Shown here piece after piece: positions 1-15,206 of a stretch of DNA of 64,000 nucleotides. This stretch comes from Chalciporus piperatus. Its lineage: Eukaryota > Basidiomycota > Agaricomycetes > Boletales > Boletaceae. The DNA is taken from the NCBI GenBank assembly GCA_038093975.1, contig JBBPTG010000002.1:1139561-1203560 (forward strand), read 5' to 3'. How positions within the stretch are numbered: position 1 is the first letter of the stretch; every line of letters starts with the position of its first letter. Under the pieces are notes generated by a model. It saw only the letters and a list, made by a program, of their open reading frames with translations. It ran no database searches and was not told the origin of the DNA. The position numbers and the translations under genes were made by a program.

Positions 1-1112
1 CAAGGAGGATAGAGCACGATTCGAGCCCATTCTAGTCAAACCTCCTTTGGAATACAGCAAAAGCCATACCAGAATGGTGTCGACGCTGTTGTCGAGTGGC
101 ACGCCAACAGTGTGACTCGGCTAGATCGACAGCATGGTCATGCGGAGAGTCTTGACACGACATGTTTATCTGGTTCATACTGTAGAGAGGGACCAAGATG
201 TGGTCATACGTGTGTACCTGCATGTCTTAACGAGCCTTGCCAACTTGGTGAGCGTCCGGCGTCATGAATCATATCGCGATCGTTTTCTGTATTACATGTA
301 ATTGACACTGTCAGAGGAGTCGTCAGATAAAGAAAGGGGAAACAGAGCTGATAAACAGAGATGCCGACGCCTGGCCGTCGTAGGATGTTTTCGGCATCAA
401 ACTTTGCCTTGATCGCGTGTGTGTCATGGAGGATCTGGTTAATTTATAATATCCTCTGTCTGATCGCGGTCGACCGGGGGGAAACCGACTATTCAGAGCT
501 TACACGAGACGATCGAGAATAACTCTGAGTGAGTTATTCACTTGAAGTCGCTCGCTTGTTCATTGTTTCGCATGCAGATCGGCACAGATGGCGAAGCCAG
601 ACCCCACACTGACCACACGTTCCTTGCATGATGGCGGTGAATGAAATGGACCTAATATTGGTATGATTGGCTGAGAGGACGAGGTTTTGGAATTGACAGG
701 TGTGATGGGTTGGGGAGGCCGATATCGGCCGAGGAGAGAACGAGATATGATAGAGAGATAAAATTGAAATTGGATCCGGTATGTTGATCACACGGACACT
801 GTGTCAATGGGAATGACTAGAGCGCGGCGCGGGCGGACGGTTGCGAGTGGACCACGAAGGAAGATCAATAATGATGGGAGGGACAGGTTTACAACAGCCA
901 AGGGCGCAGTTGCACAGGAGCGGGTTGTAGGGATTTCCAGAAGGCTGAGAAGACGGAGAGAACGTCTATACCAAGGCGATGCTAGTACAGAAGGAGTCTA
1001 GCAAGTGGTAATAGCTACACAGTTTTCTTGGTAATAGTAGTAATAGTTCGTGCCAAGTTTCTTGCTCGAGCGAGGTGACGTATCGTCCAATTACGGAAAA
1101 TAAGCAAGCAAG
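1..1112. other. Non-coding stretch before the kinase gene
   Basis: No gene was recognised here. The short open frames on both strands have no family resemblance and no splice logic linking them. The last part probably holds the promoter and 5' leader of the kinase gene to the right. Confidence 0.4.
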
Positions 1113-4100
1113 ATGAGCCGAGTGACGGACAGGGACGGACCGATACTCGATCTGGCGGACGGGTGGCTTCAACACTTTAGTTGTCATCCAACCAACACCA
1201 ACACCATCATGCTCTCCGCTCGTCCAATGCAAGTCATCCTCCAACACCAACACATCAACAGCGAACAAACCTCTTCCTCCTCCTCCTCCCCTTCCCCATC
1301 CGACAACTGCTCCTCCATCCTCCTGACCATACCAGATCTCGACGGGACTGGCAAGATGGCTCTCCCTACTCCCCGTCCGAACCAGGTCCGCTCTCACAAT
1401 TATTTTCTCTCTCCCACTAACCCCTTCCAGAACCTCGACGTACAGCACGTCGACCCTCCACTCGGAACATCTCCCCCAACCCGCTCCCGTTTCAGAAGGA
1501 AACTCTCCTTCTACACCACCGACAAGACTCCTCCACGGCAGCGCTCTCCTCCCCCACCTTCGCCAGTTCTCTCATCCGCTCCAAAGCATGGACCTCTGCA
1601 CGACCTAAAGCGTTTCCTCAACCACCACATTCCGCATCCCCACAACCACCACCACCCTCACTGGAGCTCTTCCAGCACGACCCCTTCCTCCCAACAGAGC
1701 TCACCAGACTCAACAATCCCTCAAACACCAGCTGAACCCCATCTGCCACCAGAGCAACAACGCAGGGGTCTTGACTTTGATACCTCCTCCATCATCGAGG
1801 TCGTACCCGCACTCATCCCCCCAGATCTCGCAACCCCCAAACAAGACAAAGATCATCATCCTCACATCTTCTCTATCTTTAACAAAGCTATCAACCACAA
1901 GGACCGACCAAAGGATACCCGACGCAAAGACAAAGGTCAGAAAGACAAACAGCAGTCACAATTCCTTGCGCCCAGAACACCTTCCCCTTCCTCTACCATA
2001 TCATCCAAACGACCATCTCGTTCCCCTCCTCATACACCAGATCTTTCCGCCTCTTCTAACTTCTATAACCCCATCCCTTCTCTCTCGTCAGCCACGCACG
2101 CACATCTTTCCAAAAAGTACGGCAAGTGGGGTCGTGTTCTCGGCTCTGGCGCCGGTGGAACAGTCCGTCTCATCCGTGGCCGTGCAAAGTCTGGTGGCGC
2201 AGTATACGCTGTTAAGGAGTTCCGTCCTCGTCGCACAGGTGAAACAGAACGTGAATACGAGAAAAAGGTACGAGCAGAGTTCTGCGTTGGTGCCGCCTTG
2301 AAGCACATCAACATTATCGAAACCGTCGACATCGTTTCGGATCATGGTCATTATTACGAGGTATATCCCTTCCCATCTTGTTCCCTTGATATCCATTCAT
2401 CCTGCGTAGGTAATGGAATACGCCCCATATGACCTCTTCTCCGTCGTCATGTCCTCCAAGATGCTACGTCCAGAGATCTTTTGCGTATTTCGCCAGATTT
2501 GCAATGGCGTAGCCTACCTCCACTCGTTGGGCCTCGCCCATCGGGATCTTAAACTGGACAACTGTGTCCTCACTCAAGGCGATGTTGTCAAGCTCATCGA
2601 CTTTGGTACTGCCGTCGTCTTTGCATACCCTGGCTCCGACATGGGTGGATCTGTACCCAATACCTCGGGAGATACTCAGGGCTCAAACGGAACCGTCATT
2701 GGATACGTGGGTACGCAACCCAACGCCCCTGCGCCACATACACATGCCCGCCTAGTCAAGGCATCTGGGGTCGTAGGCAGCGATCCATATCTAGCGCCAG
2801 AGGTGCTGTCGGGCGCAGCCTATGATCCACGCAAGACAGATGTGTGGAGCGTCGGCGTCATCTTTGTGAGTCCCTCTCCTCGCCCCGTTTCAGTATGCCG
2901 TTGCGGTCTTTCGGCTACCGCTGCCATTGCCGGCGCCTGTCACATTCTGTGGGGTAACGGCCGCCATGGTGCCCTCCAACTGTCAGCTTCGTTAGGGTCT
3001 TGTTCTTATCTCGTGATTATCCTGTAATCCGGGCGCTAATCTCAATGCCAAATCTGTAGGTTTGCATGATCTTACGCCGCTTTCCCTGGGCAATCCCTGA
3101 CCGCGAGCGTGACGCATCATTCCGTGCGTTCCTCGAGGCTGAAGGTGAAAACCCGTTCGCTTCGCACAAATCGCGCTCCGGCCGCTCGAAGCGCCCTTCA
3201 AGGAAGGCTCCATGCATGGCAAACGGCACAGGCGCGGGCACTTGTCGTTCGTTTGTACCGTCAAGTGACAGCGTAAATGGATCCGCAATGATTCGGACCG
3301 CTGCTGGTGCGTACTAACATCCACATATGCACTTCCAGTGGGTGCTTACTTCCGTATCCATGTGGTACTCGTGATTTAGAACAAACGAATACGCTCGCGC
3401 CTCCATGTCTACCCGATGACGCTAAATCGCTCCTCAGTATGACAAGCGGGATCACTGAAAGCACTTATCCATATGCTCCTACGATCACCTCGACCTATTC
3501 ATCGCATTCATCGGGCGCCGAAGACGATGAGCGACGGCGCTTGCGTGACCGCGAGGAAGTCACGAAGTTGACGAAACAAGCATTGCTAAGCCCTGGCCAT
3601 GGTACGAGGACTGCAACGCTTCCTGCGCCCGGGCAAGAGCCCGAGAACGACGAAATCGATGGTATGGTGCTCGAGAAGGATAAGAGTGTGCTAGAGCTCG
3701 GTAGGCCGACCTTGTCAACGGAAAGTCTACCTATGAATGCAAAGGTGCGCGATTACGCCAATGGCACTAGTGCACCGAAGGCGATCGGTACGGAGGAAGT
3801 TGTCGTGGCTCAGTCGGACTGCATTTCTCAATCCGCTCCGCCGCCAAGATCACCAGCACTACCGTTCCCATCTTCGCAATCGCAACCAACCTGCCCACCA
3901 CCATCGCCTCCAAAGACTCGACAGCCCTTGACACGCAAGCGTGCGGAGTCACGCACCTCGCCCAATTCTGTCTTCCGGCTGCTTCCTCGTGAAACTAGAC
4001 CCGCGCTCCGTCGGATGCTGTGCTACGATCCAAAGGCTCGCACTACGATGGGTCATTTGCTGTGGGGTCGTGGAGGCGGCGATGGGATTATTGCCCTTGA

Positions 4101-4341
4101 GGAAGGGGAGAAATGTAGTTGCTGCAGGGACACGGACCACGGGGACTTGGATCACCAACATGACGAGGATGGCGACGACTGTGATGACGATGACGACATG
4201 GACAGTGACAACGACTACGACGAAGACGCAGGGGATTCCTGGATTAGGAGCATGGACACCTGCACGGACAAGGAGGTGCCTACGCACGTCCATGTTCGTA
4301 TCCCCTCAGGCGAGAAGGTCCATAAGAAGCGCTTCTTCTAA
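1113..4341 (+). CDS. HAL4/HAL5-type serine/threonine protein kinase
   Basis: Four exons are inferred: 1113-2360, 2410-2865, 3060-3306 and 3380-4341, giving 970 aa. The first ~330 residues are Pro/Ser/His-rich and probably disordered. The kinase domain follows: glycine loop GSGAGG near residue 340, catalytic lysine in [13 protein letters not shown] near 458, DFG in LIDFG near 479 and an APE motif. The CMILRRFPW signature is typical of the fungal HAL4/HAL5/NPR group, which controls potassium transporters and nutrient permeases at the plasma membrane. The C-lobe is interrupted by a long low-complexity insert before [15 protein letters not shown], and an Asp-rich tail ends in KKRFF. The start is uncertain: Met codons at 1209 and 1356 are also possible, and 1386-1430 looks like a 45-nt in-frame intron. 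The kinase call is firm; the subfamily is inferred. Confidence 0.85.
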
Positions 4342-5395
4342 GTCCGTTCAGCGAAGCGGGTGGGTGGTCCGAAACTGTAATGACTTCGATGGCCCTTTTA
4401 CCCCACAAGCCTCGCGGTATCCTTGCGAATCAATCGATGGAGCACTAAGTGCTCGGCTTTGATCACCGTTCAGTGTTCTCCGCACTTCCCACCACACTGT
4501 TTGGGAGCTGTTTATCATATCCCCGCATCACCGCGTCGCTCTATGCACGCGTTCGTCTTCATCCCATGGAAGCCATCTGTCGTCACGCTCGCTGCCATTC
4601 TGCCGTTCGCGCATACTGTCGCAAGCTCGCTAAATCCACTTCCACACTGGTGCCCAACTCGCCATGTCCATCATCACCACGCCCTCGACTCGCCTATTCC
4701 CACCAGCTGCTCGCTTCGCATCTTCAATGTTCACTCACTGCCACAAATTCCCCCGGCACACATGTACATTTATCGGATACGCTTGATTATATTCTCATCT
4801 TTCCACCGAGTTAGATCTATTCTACAACTCTCGCTTGATTCCATCCAACCTATTCTCGTTTGTTCATTCGTCCATCCCACTATTATGTTTTCGCCATCTC
4901 GTCGACCGCCATCCACACTATATCTCGCCGTCGAAACCGTTTCATCCACACACACGCGATCGGAATACTAGAAGAGACTCGGACGTTCACGGAGATTTGG
5001 AGAAGGAGAAAGTTAAATGAAAGGTTACATCGTATATATAGTACATCGAGGTCTGGATACATGTGGACATTGTGTTTTATTCTTTTTTTTTTTTTTTACT
5101 ACTCTTTCGTTGCTTTTTTAGTTTTTCTCTCGATTGTTTTATTATCTCTCGTTCCGTAGGGAATGCTTAATTGATGCTCTTTGTGAAGTCGAGATCTGAC
5201 TCAGATTAGATTAGATCGGTCCGAGGATGTTTGATGGACTTTCTTCACTGACAATCAATCGTCTGTTAGCCCATTCCAACGCTTTAGCCCCGCAAAAATC
5301 AGTGAGTTACACACGCCCACGACCTCGAATACATTCGAAAGAGTACACGAACACGACAGTAAGAACAAACGAAAAAAAAAACCTCGACAGCTACG
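4342..5395. other. Intergenic region with a poly-T tract
   Basis: About 1.05 kb between the kinase gene and argininosuccinate lyase. It contains a long T-rich run at about 5080-5097 and pyrimidine-rich sequence. No gene was recognised. It presumably holds the 3' UTR of the kinase and the promoter of the next gene. Confidence 0.5.
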
Positions 5396-7221
<1,826 letters not shown>

Positions 7222-7420
7222 GAACTGCTAAGAATTATTTGAACTCTGAATTGACAGGCGGTGTAGGTTGTTTGTAGTGATTTGGTGAAAGCAATTGTAG
7301 GACCACAACTGTCCGCAGGCAGCACAACCAACCATCAGACGGGGCTGTTCAAACTTTCATATACATATCTCCACTCAACGCCCCTCCGTCAATCAGCCCA
7401 CTAAGACCCTTCACGACACC

Positions 7421-8849
7421 ATGGATAGACTAGCAGCAATGAGAGTCAGTTTATTTCTTTTTCCGCCTGTGTTGTTGTGTTGCCATTCATAATTACTGAG
7501 CGCTATTCCATATCATGCAGGCTCAACAACAGGGCAGGTGAGCGCATACCAGCTTGCGGTGCACCAGGGGATCGAGCATTGACCACCGCGCAGGAATCTC
7601 TATACCCGACAAGATGACTCTGCGTACGAGATGTCCGACGTAAAGGACAGCTCGACCAACCTCGCCGCTGGTGGAGGCGGAGCAGACACGGGTGGTAATA
7701 TGTCGGCCTTTTACGCCGAGGTACGTTCGTCTACTCTCCCTGCGCGAAACCCCGTGTATGCACGAAGCTTAACTACCATGCCGCTCGCTGCCTTTCTCAC
7801 ACTCGTAGATATCCTCCCTTCAAGATGGCATAAAGACGTTCAATGCCAACGTTCAACGGGTCGATGAACTTCATTCGCGGTCGCTTAATAACACGGACGA
7901 TGCTGCTGCGCAACAGAGTGAAGCGCAGTTGGCTGAGCTTGTGGAAGAGACGAGCGCACTTAGTGCTACGCTGAAGCGCCGAATCAAGGCACTGGAGAGA
8001 CAAGGCGGTTCCGGACGGGACGGCCAGGTTCGCAAGCAACAGGTACGTTCGGGTTCGAGGGGAGGGGAGGGTGACACTGATGCCGCTCCATTTAGACTGC
8101 ATTCGTGAAATCCAAGTTCGTGGATGCGATCCAAGCATATCAACAAGTGGAACAGCAGCACCGTCAAAAGTACAAGCAACGGATGGAGAGGCAGTTCAAG
8201 ATTGGTGAGTTTCGGTTGGTTGTTCGGAGTGCGCGTTCGTTGAGTTGACGGTCCGTGCAGTCAAGCCGGACGCTACACCAGAAGAGATACGAGCGGTGGT
8301 TAACGATGACTCTGGAGGCCAGATCTTCAGTCAGGCCGTAAGATGGCTCGTTGTATTTCCCACCGTCTCTGGCTCATACTTTGCTTAGTTGATGAACTCC
8401 AACCGCTATGGTGAATCACGCGCTGCATACCGAGAGGTGCAAGAACGGCATCAAGATATCCAGCGTATTGAACAAACCATTGCAGAACTTGCCCAGTTGT
8501 TCAATGATGTGCGCTTACTATTTTTGCTGTCCAGTGATTTACCCTCTGACGTTGGCCTGCTCCTTTAGATGAGCGTCTTGGTTGAGCAACAGGATGAGAC
8601 GATAAATCACATTGAAGCGAATGCTGCTGAAGTCGAAAAAGATATGGAAGCAGGGTATGTCCTGCTTGGCGATCTCTTAGTAGCGATCTCTAATACTTAA
8701 GTTCCAGTCTGACCCACACGGACAAAGCTGTCGACTCTGCTCGTTCTGCAAGGAAGAAGCGGTGGATCTGCTTCTTCCTCGTGTTGCTCATCCTCGTGAT
8801 CGTAGCTATCATCGTTGCAGTCGAAGTCGTCAAGATGAAGAAGAATTAG
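7421..8849 (+). CDS. SSO1: Plasma-membrane t-SNARE of the syntaxin/SSO1 family
   Basis: Nine exons: 7421-7444, 7521-7537, 7594-7720, 7809-8042, 8096-8204, 8261-8337, 8389-8508, 8569-8654 and 8708-8849. They give 311 aa. The protein has a short N-terminal region, a helical Habc-type region (about 60-190), a SNARE motif (about 205-270) whose central glutamine lies in LVEQQDETIN, and a C-terminal membrane anchor (FFLVLLILVIVAIIVAVEVV) ending in KMKKN. Such proteins sit in the plasma membrane and pair with a SNAP-25-like protein and a v-SNARE for exocytosis, which in hyphae supports tip growth. The 17-nt second exon is notably short. The family is secure; SSO1 rather than another Q-SNARE is inferred from the sequence around the SNARE motif. 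Confidence 0.92.
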
Positions 8850-11800
8850 GCTGGCCATCCTATAATTACACGTCTTCTATCCTCTCATATACCTCGCACC
8901 GTTTCCCTCTTTGCCAGTTTTCACGCCTTATCTCTTACGATTTCTCTCATTGGACATCGAGTTGCTTCTGTTTCGCTCGTCTTTGTTTACGCCCTGCCAC
9001 TCCTTTTGGACTGACCACATCAGGATTTGCTCACTAGATGCCTTTCAATTGGGCTTCTAAATAGCCGTTACACAACCACCTTCGTTTTCATACTCGTTAT
9101 TATCTACTTAATGAATCTAGTAGGCGGCGATTTGGGTCATACGAATATCACTACCTTCTGCTGGACATCGACTGCGGTGAGAAATGTTTCAGTACGAGAA
9201 GGAATCTTGGGAGCAGCGCGGGGGTGAGAATAAGATTGAATCATACTCAACCCAGACCAACCTCTCTATTGGGAACTTGAGCTCGCAAAAGAATCAGCTT
9301 TTGCATACACAGAGGGTTGAAATGAAGTGGGATTTTGAAGTAGGAACAGGTAACATGGCAAGAGAGAAACGGGCTGAGCTGTGCGATGTACCTTGTAGAA
9401 ACCTGAGGCAGAGGGCCGATAGCGTGACCGCTCCTATCTTCTGCATTAACGAGACAAAGTATTTCCGCTGTGACGAATGGTTGAAGCGCCACGGAGAAGT
9501 TGCATAGTGGCGGAGTGAACACGGTGTCGAATATTCATTCAATGTGAGTCCATCGAAGAAATGAGTACCCCTTGAATCCCGTCATGTGGCGTGGGCTGGG
9601 ACCCACAAACACGTAGTTTTGGCCCATAGCTTTGGCCTCGAGTCGGCCCTCGATGTATAGCGAGCGTTCGAACGGTACGCTGAGATTCGCAGTTGAACGT
9701 TGAAGTTTGTGGCAGGAGTCGTGTTTGTGTTGGGTCACTTGTTGGAGGGAACCTACTTATAGCTCAGAGAAAGAAAAAAAGGGTCTAGGTGAATGTCAGG
9801 CAACGCCACTTGAAACTTGAAAGCATCCAAACGTATGTTACCGCTCGCACTGTCATTAACGGGGCACTTGATTTGGGTCAAGTCTTCGTCCACATGACTG
9901 TACCGCTGTTCCTAACCTCCGGCAAACCCACCGACAATCACCTACGATAGATCGGGATCAGCTTTATCGTGTTGATAAAAGTGGGTCCGCTTGCCAGTGC
10001 AGGCGTCGAAAATGACGGGTACCAGGCTCGTTGCAGCCTAGACCTGATGTTTGGATGTGGGATCACGATGGGCCACGGATCCATCCATGATCCATCAAAA
10101 ATCATGACGCGTGGGCCTTTTCTCCTAAGGCGTGTCCAGCGGCGATCGAGAACTATCGATGGACAAGGCGGCGTGATGCTCGACGTGCAGCATGTGAAGA
10201 AATTGCTCCCTTGATGCGGGGTTGTAGAGCACACGCGTACTTTATACTCGTTTCACACGTCTGGTCGACGCCGTGAAGGTAAAATGCCCGAGACGTGCTT
10301 GTCCCCTGTCACGAATGAATGATCAGGAGAGGTGTGAGCACAGTGGAGCTCGGGCGGGACGATCCAGGCCCCGGCAAAAGCCACGCACGTTGATTTTTCA
10401 CGATCCACCAGGAGGTAAAAATACTAGACTTGTGCGCACGCGTAAAACGACGATCGATTGGCAATCGCATACGAGGTTAGACATCTGGGCTAAGAATTGT
10501 CAGGGGACGTGGCGAACGAATGTGTCTCGTCAGACTGATCTGATACCGCGAGGGGGAGAAGGTCATCTGGATATGTTAGGGGGCAGATGTTCAGCTCTGG
10601 TTCCCGATCATTAAATAATCATGCAATAAAACCTTATCTGACTACGCCCCCCAAGGATGGACGACCATCGTGGGCATGGCCTAGGCAGGCCCCGGACGTG
10701 AGAATAGAAGTGAAAGTAAGACTGCATGGTGATGCCGAAGCGAGACAGCGGCGCAATCCTCGACAGTCGCAGTGTGGATGACGTCCATCTCGAGTTATGG
10801 GAGAATTTTGCGGGCTGCCGTGTCTGTGTTTTCAGGGGTTATTGAACGGAGGCTGCCTGAGGAAAATGCCAGGAATATCAGTGTATTAAGTATAGAATCG
10901 TCTTCAAAAAGAAAGCTGAAACATTTGAATTGGGTGTCGGACATGTCGGCACCATGATCTTCGAGCAAGTAGGCGGATGATTAGTCTCGAACCCAACTTG
11001 AACCAGACGTTCTAGGAACCGGTCGGGCTGGCACCCGAACCTTCCGTGGTCGCGGGAAGCTTCCGAGAAGCGACCGAAACGGCTGGGACTACTATAGCAG
11101 ATGATCGAAATCTTGAAAACATGAGGCACAAGGTTGAGAAGTGTGTTAAAGATCGGACGGACAGGATGTGAAGAAAGGGAACGGATGATTTAGTGTCGGT
11201 GAAATACTCGAGGTAAACCAATCGAATAAGGCAGCGTGAATTGGTCATTCTGGAAAATACGCACTCGGTGTGAAAACGCTCCAAAAGGTACTGCCCCAAA
11301 TGAATGCCCGTTAAATAAACTTGAGAATATTCGAATCATACAAGTAAGCGGAGGAACAGGGATGCAGACGGAGAACTGGATGACCACAAGTATCGCGTTG
11401 ATAGGCGCCCGGTTATCGATTTCAACAGTGCTTCGAGGCCCCTGAGCATAGAAGCGAAAAGAAATTCCTGAGGTGGACGAACTTGACATGCTTCCATGCA
11501 GTACTGAGGCACCATAGATATATTTGCATGGAATTCCAGGCTATCGGAAGATAAAGTGAGACCTGCGTGTGAACGGCACCCTGTTGGGAAATGAAGTAAA
11601 GTTCAGTGATTTGGTGATTCCTGGCAAGATGTAGTATCATATCTTGCCCGAAGGCGCTGATACAGAGCGTGGCAGGTTGGAAGGGCCGGTAAGGAGAGCA
11701 GGGGGTTGATGCTAATCACGGTAAGTGTAAGGTGGAGCTATTCCTGAGTTGCCTACAGGAAAACCAGTCTCTGAATACCCTGTTCGTATTCACTAGACAG

Positions 11801-12143
11801 TCCAGCCACGGAGTTGAATGACCATGGTTCGAGGGGAGAAGGATTGTTTTGGAAACGTATTTGTGGTAACTGCTACGTTCCGAATGGGAGCTGAAGAAAA
11901 TCCAGGAATTTTGTTTGCGCTGCACAGGTATTGGGCCTAGCCGTGGATCGGAAACCAAACGCCGCTACACACCGGTCTGATTCGTGGACCTGATGCGCCC
12001 AACTTCATGTAACGGATATGAAACAAAAATGGTACTATCCTCCGTTCCGTCGAAGAGTGTTCGCAGGTTCAATGAGCGTCTAGGTAGATTTGATGCAAAG
12101 ATAGTAAAAATCCAACTAGACTGGATAACAGAGCCAACCCACA
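8850..12143. other. 3.3 kb stretch with no recognised gene
   Basis: The longest open frames are about 80-113 codons, lie on both strands and overlap each other. They match nothing recognised and cannot be joined by plausible splice sites. The composition is mixed, without tandem repeats or obvious transposon ends. It may hold long UTRs, a non-coding RNA, or an old decayed sequence. Confidence 0.4.
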
Positions 12144-13877
12144 TTAAAGCTCATCTCTGGCGTTACGGGGCCTATCCTCTCTTTCACCTTCCTTATCTTG
12201 ATCGCTTCCCCCCTTTGTCTCCCCTCCCCGCTTCGCATCGAGTATGGTATTTCGCAACGCGTCCGAAAACCGTGCAAACTCTTCGGCGGTCACATCACCC
12301 TGCTCCCTCTCATCTACGTTTCCATCCATCGGGATCTCTTCCAGAATCTCGATGACAATTTCTCCGTTTTCACCACGATCCAGGAACACCTGCTGGTTGC
12401 CGCTGAGCGCTTGAATTTCGGGCGATTTCATCAGAACTTCCACAGCTCGTTTCCAAAAATCGTCCCAGTGCTCTTCGTCCTTACCCTCAGAGTTGGCTCC
12501 TAGTGAGCTTTGGGAAGAAGCAGGCGAGGGGATTGCGAAACGGGATTGACGATTGAGAAGGTGGAGAGGGCGGTCTGATTCCGTCAGACTCGGCTGGTCA
12601 TCCGTTCGTCTGTGATCAAGTTGAGTCGATTCTGAAGGAGGGACCGGGGTAGAGACTGGATCGATAATTTGCCGGCAGCGAACGGGCGACTCCTCGTGAG
12701 TTTCCAGATGAGACTTAAACCCAGGTTCCCCACAAAGACGCGGAGTTTGTACTACAAGAACGTAGGAACACGTTTTAGCTTCTCGGACGAGGAGTATAGA
12801 GTCGGTCATGGTCATCGAACAGTGGAACTAGTAGCCAATCATGAAATGACGATTGCACGGCCGCTAGTCAAACATACCTGAACTTCAACTTCACGAGGTT
12901 TCCCGGTTTTATCGCAGAATGTGCCGTCACCCCATCGTTGGACAAGGTAGCGAGAACCTGGACCGTGTGCGACTTCCAAGTTGGCAGCCTGCGGGAGTTG
13001 ATCAACTACGACCACATCCCCCCTGGTGTCAGGTGTGTCGGGGGCGCGACCGAGTGTGAACGCTTCCCACTGAACAAAGTTTAGAATTGTATTTTCAAAG
13101 AGATCGTGGAAACGCGCGCACCTCCGGGTCCTCGGTGGGCTCGAATGGCCCTGGTTACATGGCATTATTTGAGTGTGGTGCAGTCACCAATCAGAGAAAT
13201 GCGTTACCTGTTTGTGTGGGAGTAAGCTCTTTAAATTGTCTGATCTCCTGGTCGTGACAATAAGAGTAGGTGAACCACGTTTGTCGATGCTGATGGATGA
13301 AATCAGAATGCGAACAGCACGGTCAGATATGGAGGTCGCACATAGAGACATTTTCCGGATAAGGGCTGAAGCAACGACCAGCTATTCCGGAGTGTTGTGT
13401 CGCCATCGAATTCCGCTGTTGGTGAAGTACCAGTATCACGTGCGGGGGGAATGAGGCAAAGGAACTCGTTGTCCGGTGCAATTCTCATGTGTTGGAGGGA
13501 ATAATCGGGAGTGTCGGAGAGAACTATGACCCAGACACGTGAATTGAATGACATCGTAAATACATGGTAGACGTACAGACATTAGGTGCTTCATGGAACG
13601 TTCCAGTTTCAGAACTACCTATTTCCCTCATACCGGCCTGAGAGTACCAGGTTGGCTGGCCCCATGATTCACCAAGGAACTCCTGCTCCCCGCCCCGCAG
13701 ACCGCTCTGTAGCCAGCGTTGTGCGGTTTCGTTCAAGACAGGGAAGTCGTTGAGAAATGTGACACGGTACTTTGGAAACGCATAGAGATCCTCAGGTCCA
13801 GAGTATAGCAAGCGAGCCCTCACAAATGCAATGGGTGAGATGGCGAGAACGACAGCTCGGAGGGTAGAACGTCGCAT
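12144..13877 (-). CDS. YOS9: OS-9/YOS9-type ER lectin (MRH domain) ending in RDEL
   Basis: Six exons read on the minus strand: 13877-13577, 13523-13342, 13289-13208, 13150-13122, 13069-12878 and 12827-12144. They give 489 aa. The protein recognises trimmed mannose glycans on misfolded proteins and passes them to the HRD1 ubiquitin ligase for ER-associated degradation. An N-terminal signal peptide starts MRRSTLRAVVLAISPIAF. The MRH domain includes GKCLY, HRQTWFTYSYC, DGTFCDKTGKPREVE, FHCSM and PRLCGEPGF, with the cysteines and sugar-binding Arg/Glu residues spread over five exons. The C-terminus is RDEL, an HDEL-like ER retrieval signal. An in-frame Met seven codons upstream is possible, but the chosen start puts the signal peptide first. 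The region between MRH and RDEL is acidic and probably disordered. Confidence 0.93.
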
Positions 13878-14640
13878 GTGGTAGAGACAATGAGCGGGCA
13901 ATGACCAGAAACATATTCCACGTCGCAGGTTGCATCCGTGGAAAGCCGGCTAATTATATCGCCGACTGAAGTGAACGAATGCAGACTCCGCGGCCCGGCC
14001 AAGATAGTGTACCCGTGCGGGCTGAGCGGAAAATGCGATAGAACACAAATACTGGCAAAGACGATAATCTGAACGTTCCACATAATATTCTGTGCATGCA
14101 GTAAGGTTTTCGTGAGGAGGCCATGCAACCGCAAATCGCCGATCGGCGGCCTAAAGCAGCAGACTTGCTGTTGGCACGCATTGGGGCGGACGTTGTTGGG
14201 GCGCACTACTTTGCTGAGAGGGTGGCTATGTGTGATGGATCATCGCCGTGGGTTTCAAACGTTGATCGAACATGTCTGAGGCCTGCGACGGTGGCAATCT
14301 GCCTGAGAGCGACTGAAAAATCAGGATAAATCCCATAAATGAATTTCTTGACTTCTCCGGCACATTTACGTACGTATCCCCCCGAATATCAGGGGTTAAA
14401 ACTCTACGAACAGGCAGATTGCCCGACGATAATAATAAATCCTAGTTTTGGCCAGAATTCCACGCGAGGGAAACAATTGCAATACACGTCCCAACTATAT
14501 TCGGTAGGGGGATAATATTCCATTAAAACGAGGGCTTCACCCTTTCCCCGCTTTCCTTCTCTCTCCTCGACGCGGACGCCCCCTCGCCTGCGACCCGCCG
14601 TTGTACAGTTTCCGTGATCAGCAGACGCAATCCCTCCCAA
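13878..14640. other. Divergent intergenic region
   Basis: About 760 bp between the starts of the OS-9 gene (minus) and the AT-hook gene (plus). No gene was recognised. It should contain both promoters. Confidence 0.5.
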
Positions 14641-15206
14641 ATGTCCGCCTCGCCACAACAGGAGGACGCTCCTGACAAATATGATGATGATGTAGAGGAA
14701 AACGATCAGCCCAATGCAGAGGAAGTAGATGGTGAGCTCCTTATCGCCTTGTCACTCTCGATGCCTGACAGCTCAGCGTATTGATCATTTTTCAAAAATT
14801 CCATCTCGCCTCAATAGCCGCTGCACCACCAAGTGACGCGCAACCCGCCAAAAGGGGGCGCGGCCGTCCCAAAGGAAGTAAAAACAAGAAATCAGGGGCT
14901 GCGCCCCCAACAGCGGGTACATCAGAAGGTTTACCAGTCAAGAGGAAACGGGGAAGACCGCCGAAAGTATATCTCACCCACCTCCCCTGTCCCTGATCTT
15001 CGACTAACCAATTCCCTCCTCAGGAAAGGAAACAGGACGAATCTGGCGCTGAGGAGCCACCTGCGAAGCGGAGTCGTGGCCGTCCGCGTAAAGAACAGAA
15101 ACCTCAGGAAGCGGCCACAGCGGCCACATCCACATCTGCTCCCGCCGAGGGTGCAGGTGAACCAACTCCCAAGAAGAAACGGGGGCGGCCACCGAAGAAG
15201 ACTTAG
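14641..15206 (+). CDS. Small AT-hook DNA-binding protein with four hooks
   Basis: Three exons: 14641-14731, 14818-14966 and 15024-15206, giving 140 aa. An acidic N-terminus (about 30 aa) is followed by four AT-hook cores: RGRGRPKGSK, KRKRGRPPK, RSRGRPRK and KKKRGRPPKK, the last almost at the C-terminus. The spacers are Ala/Pro/Glu-rich. AT hooks insert their GRP core into the minor groove of AT-rich DNA, so the protein is expected to be a nuclear chromatin or architectural factor of HMGA type. No other domain was seen. Each intron joins two hook-bearing segments in frame, which supports the model. Confidence 0.85.

Noticed and set aside
966..1448. 160-codon minus-strand open frame
   Set aside because: No family resemblance and it overlaps the 5' part of the kinase gene on the other strand.
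10980..11005. tRNA B-box-like sequence GGGTTCGAGAC on the minus strand
   Set aside because: No matching A box or cloverleaf could be built around it.
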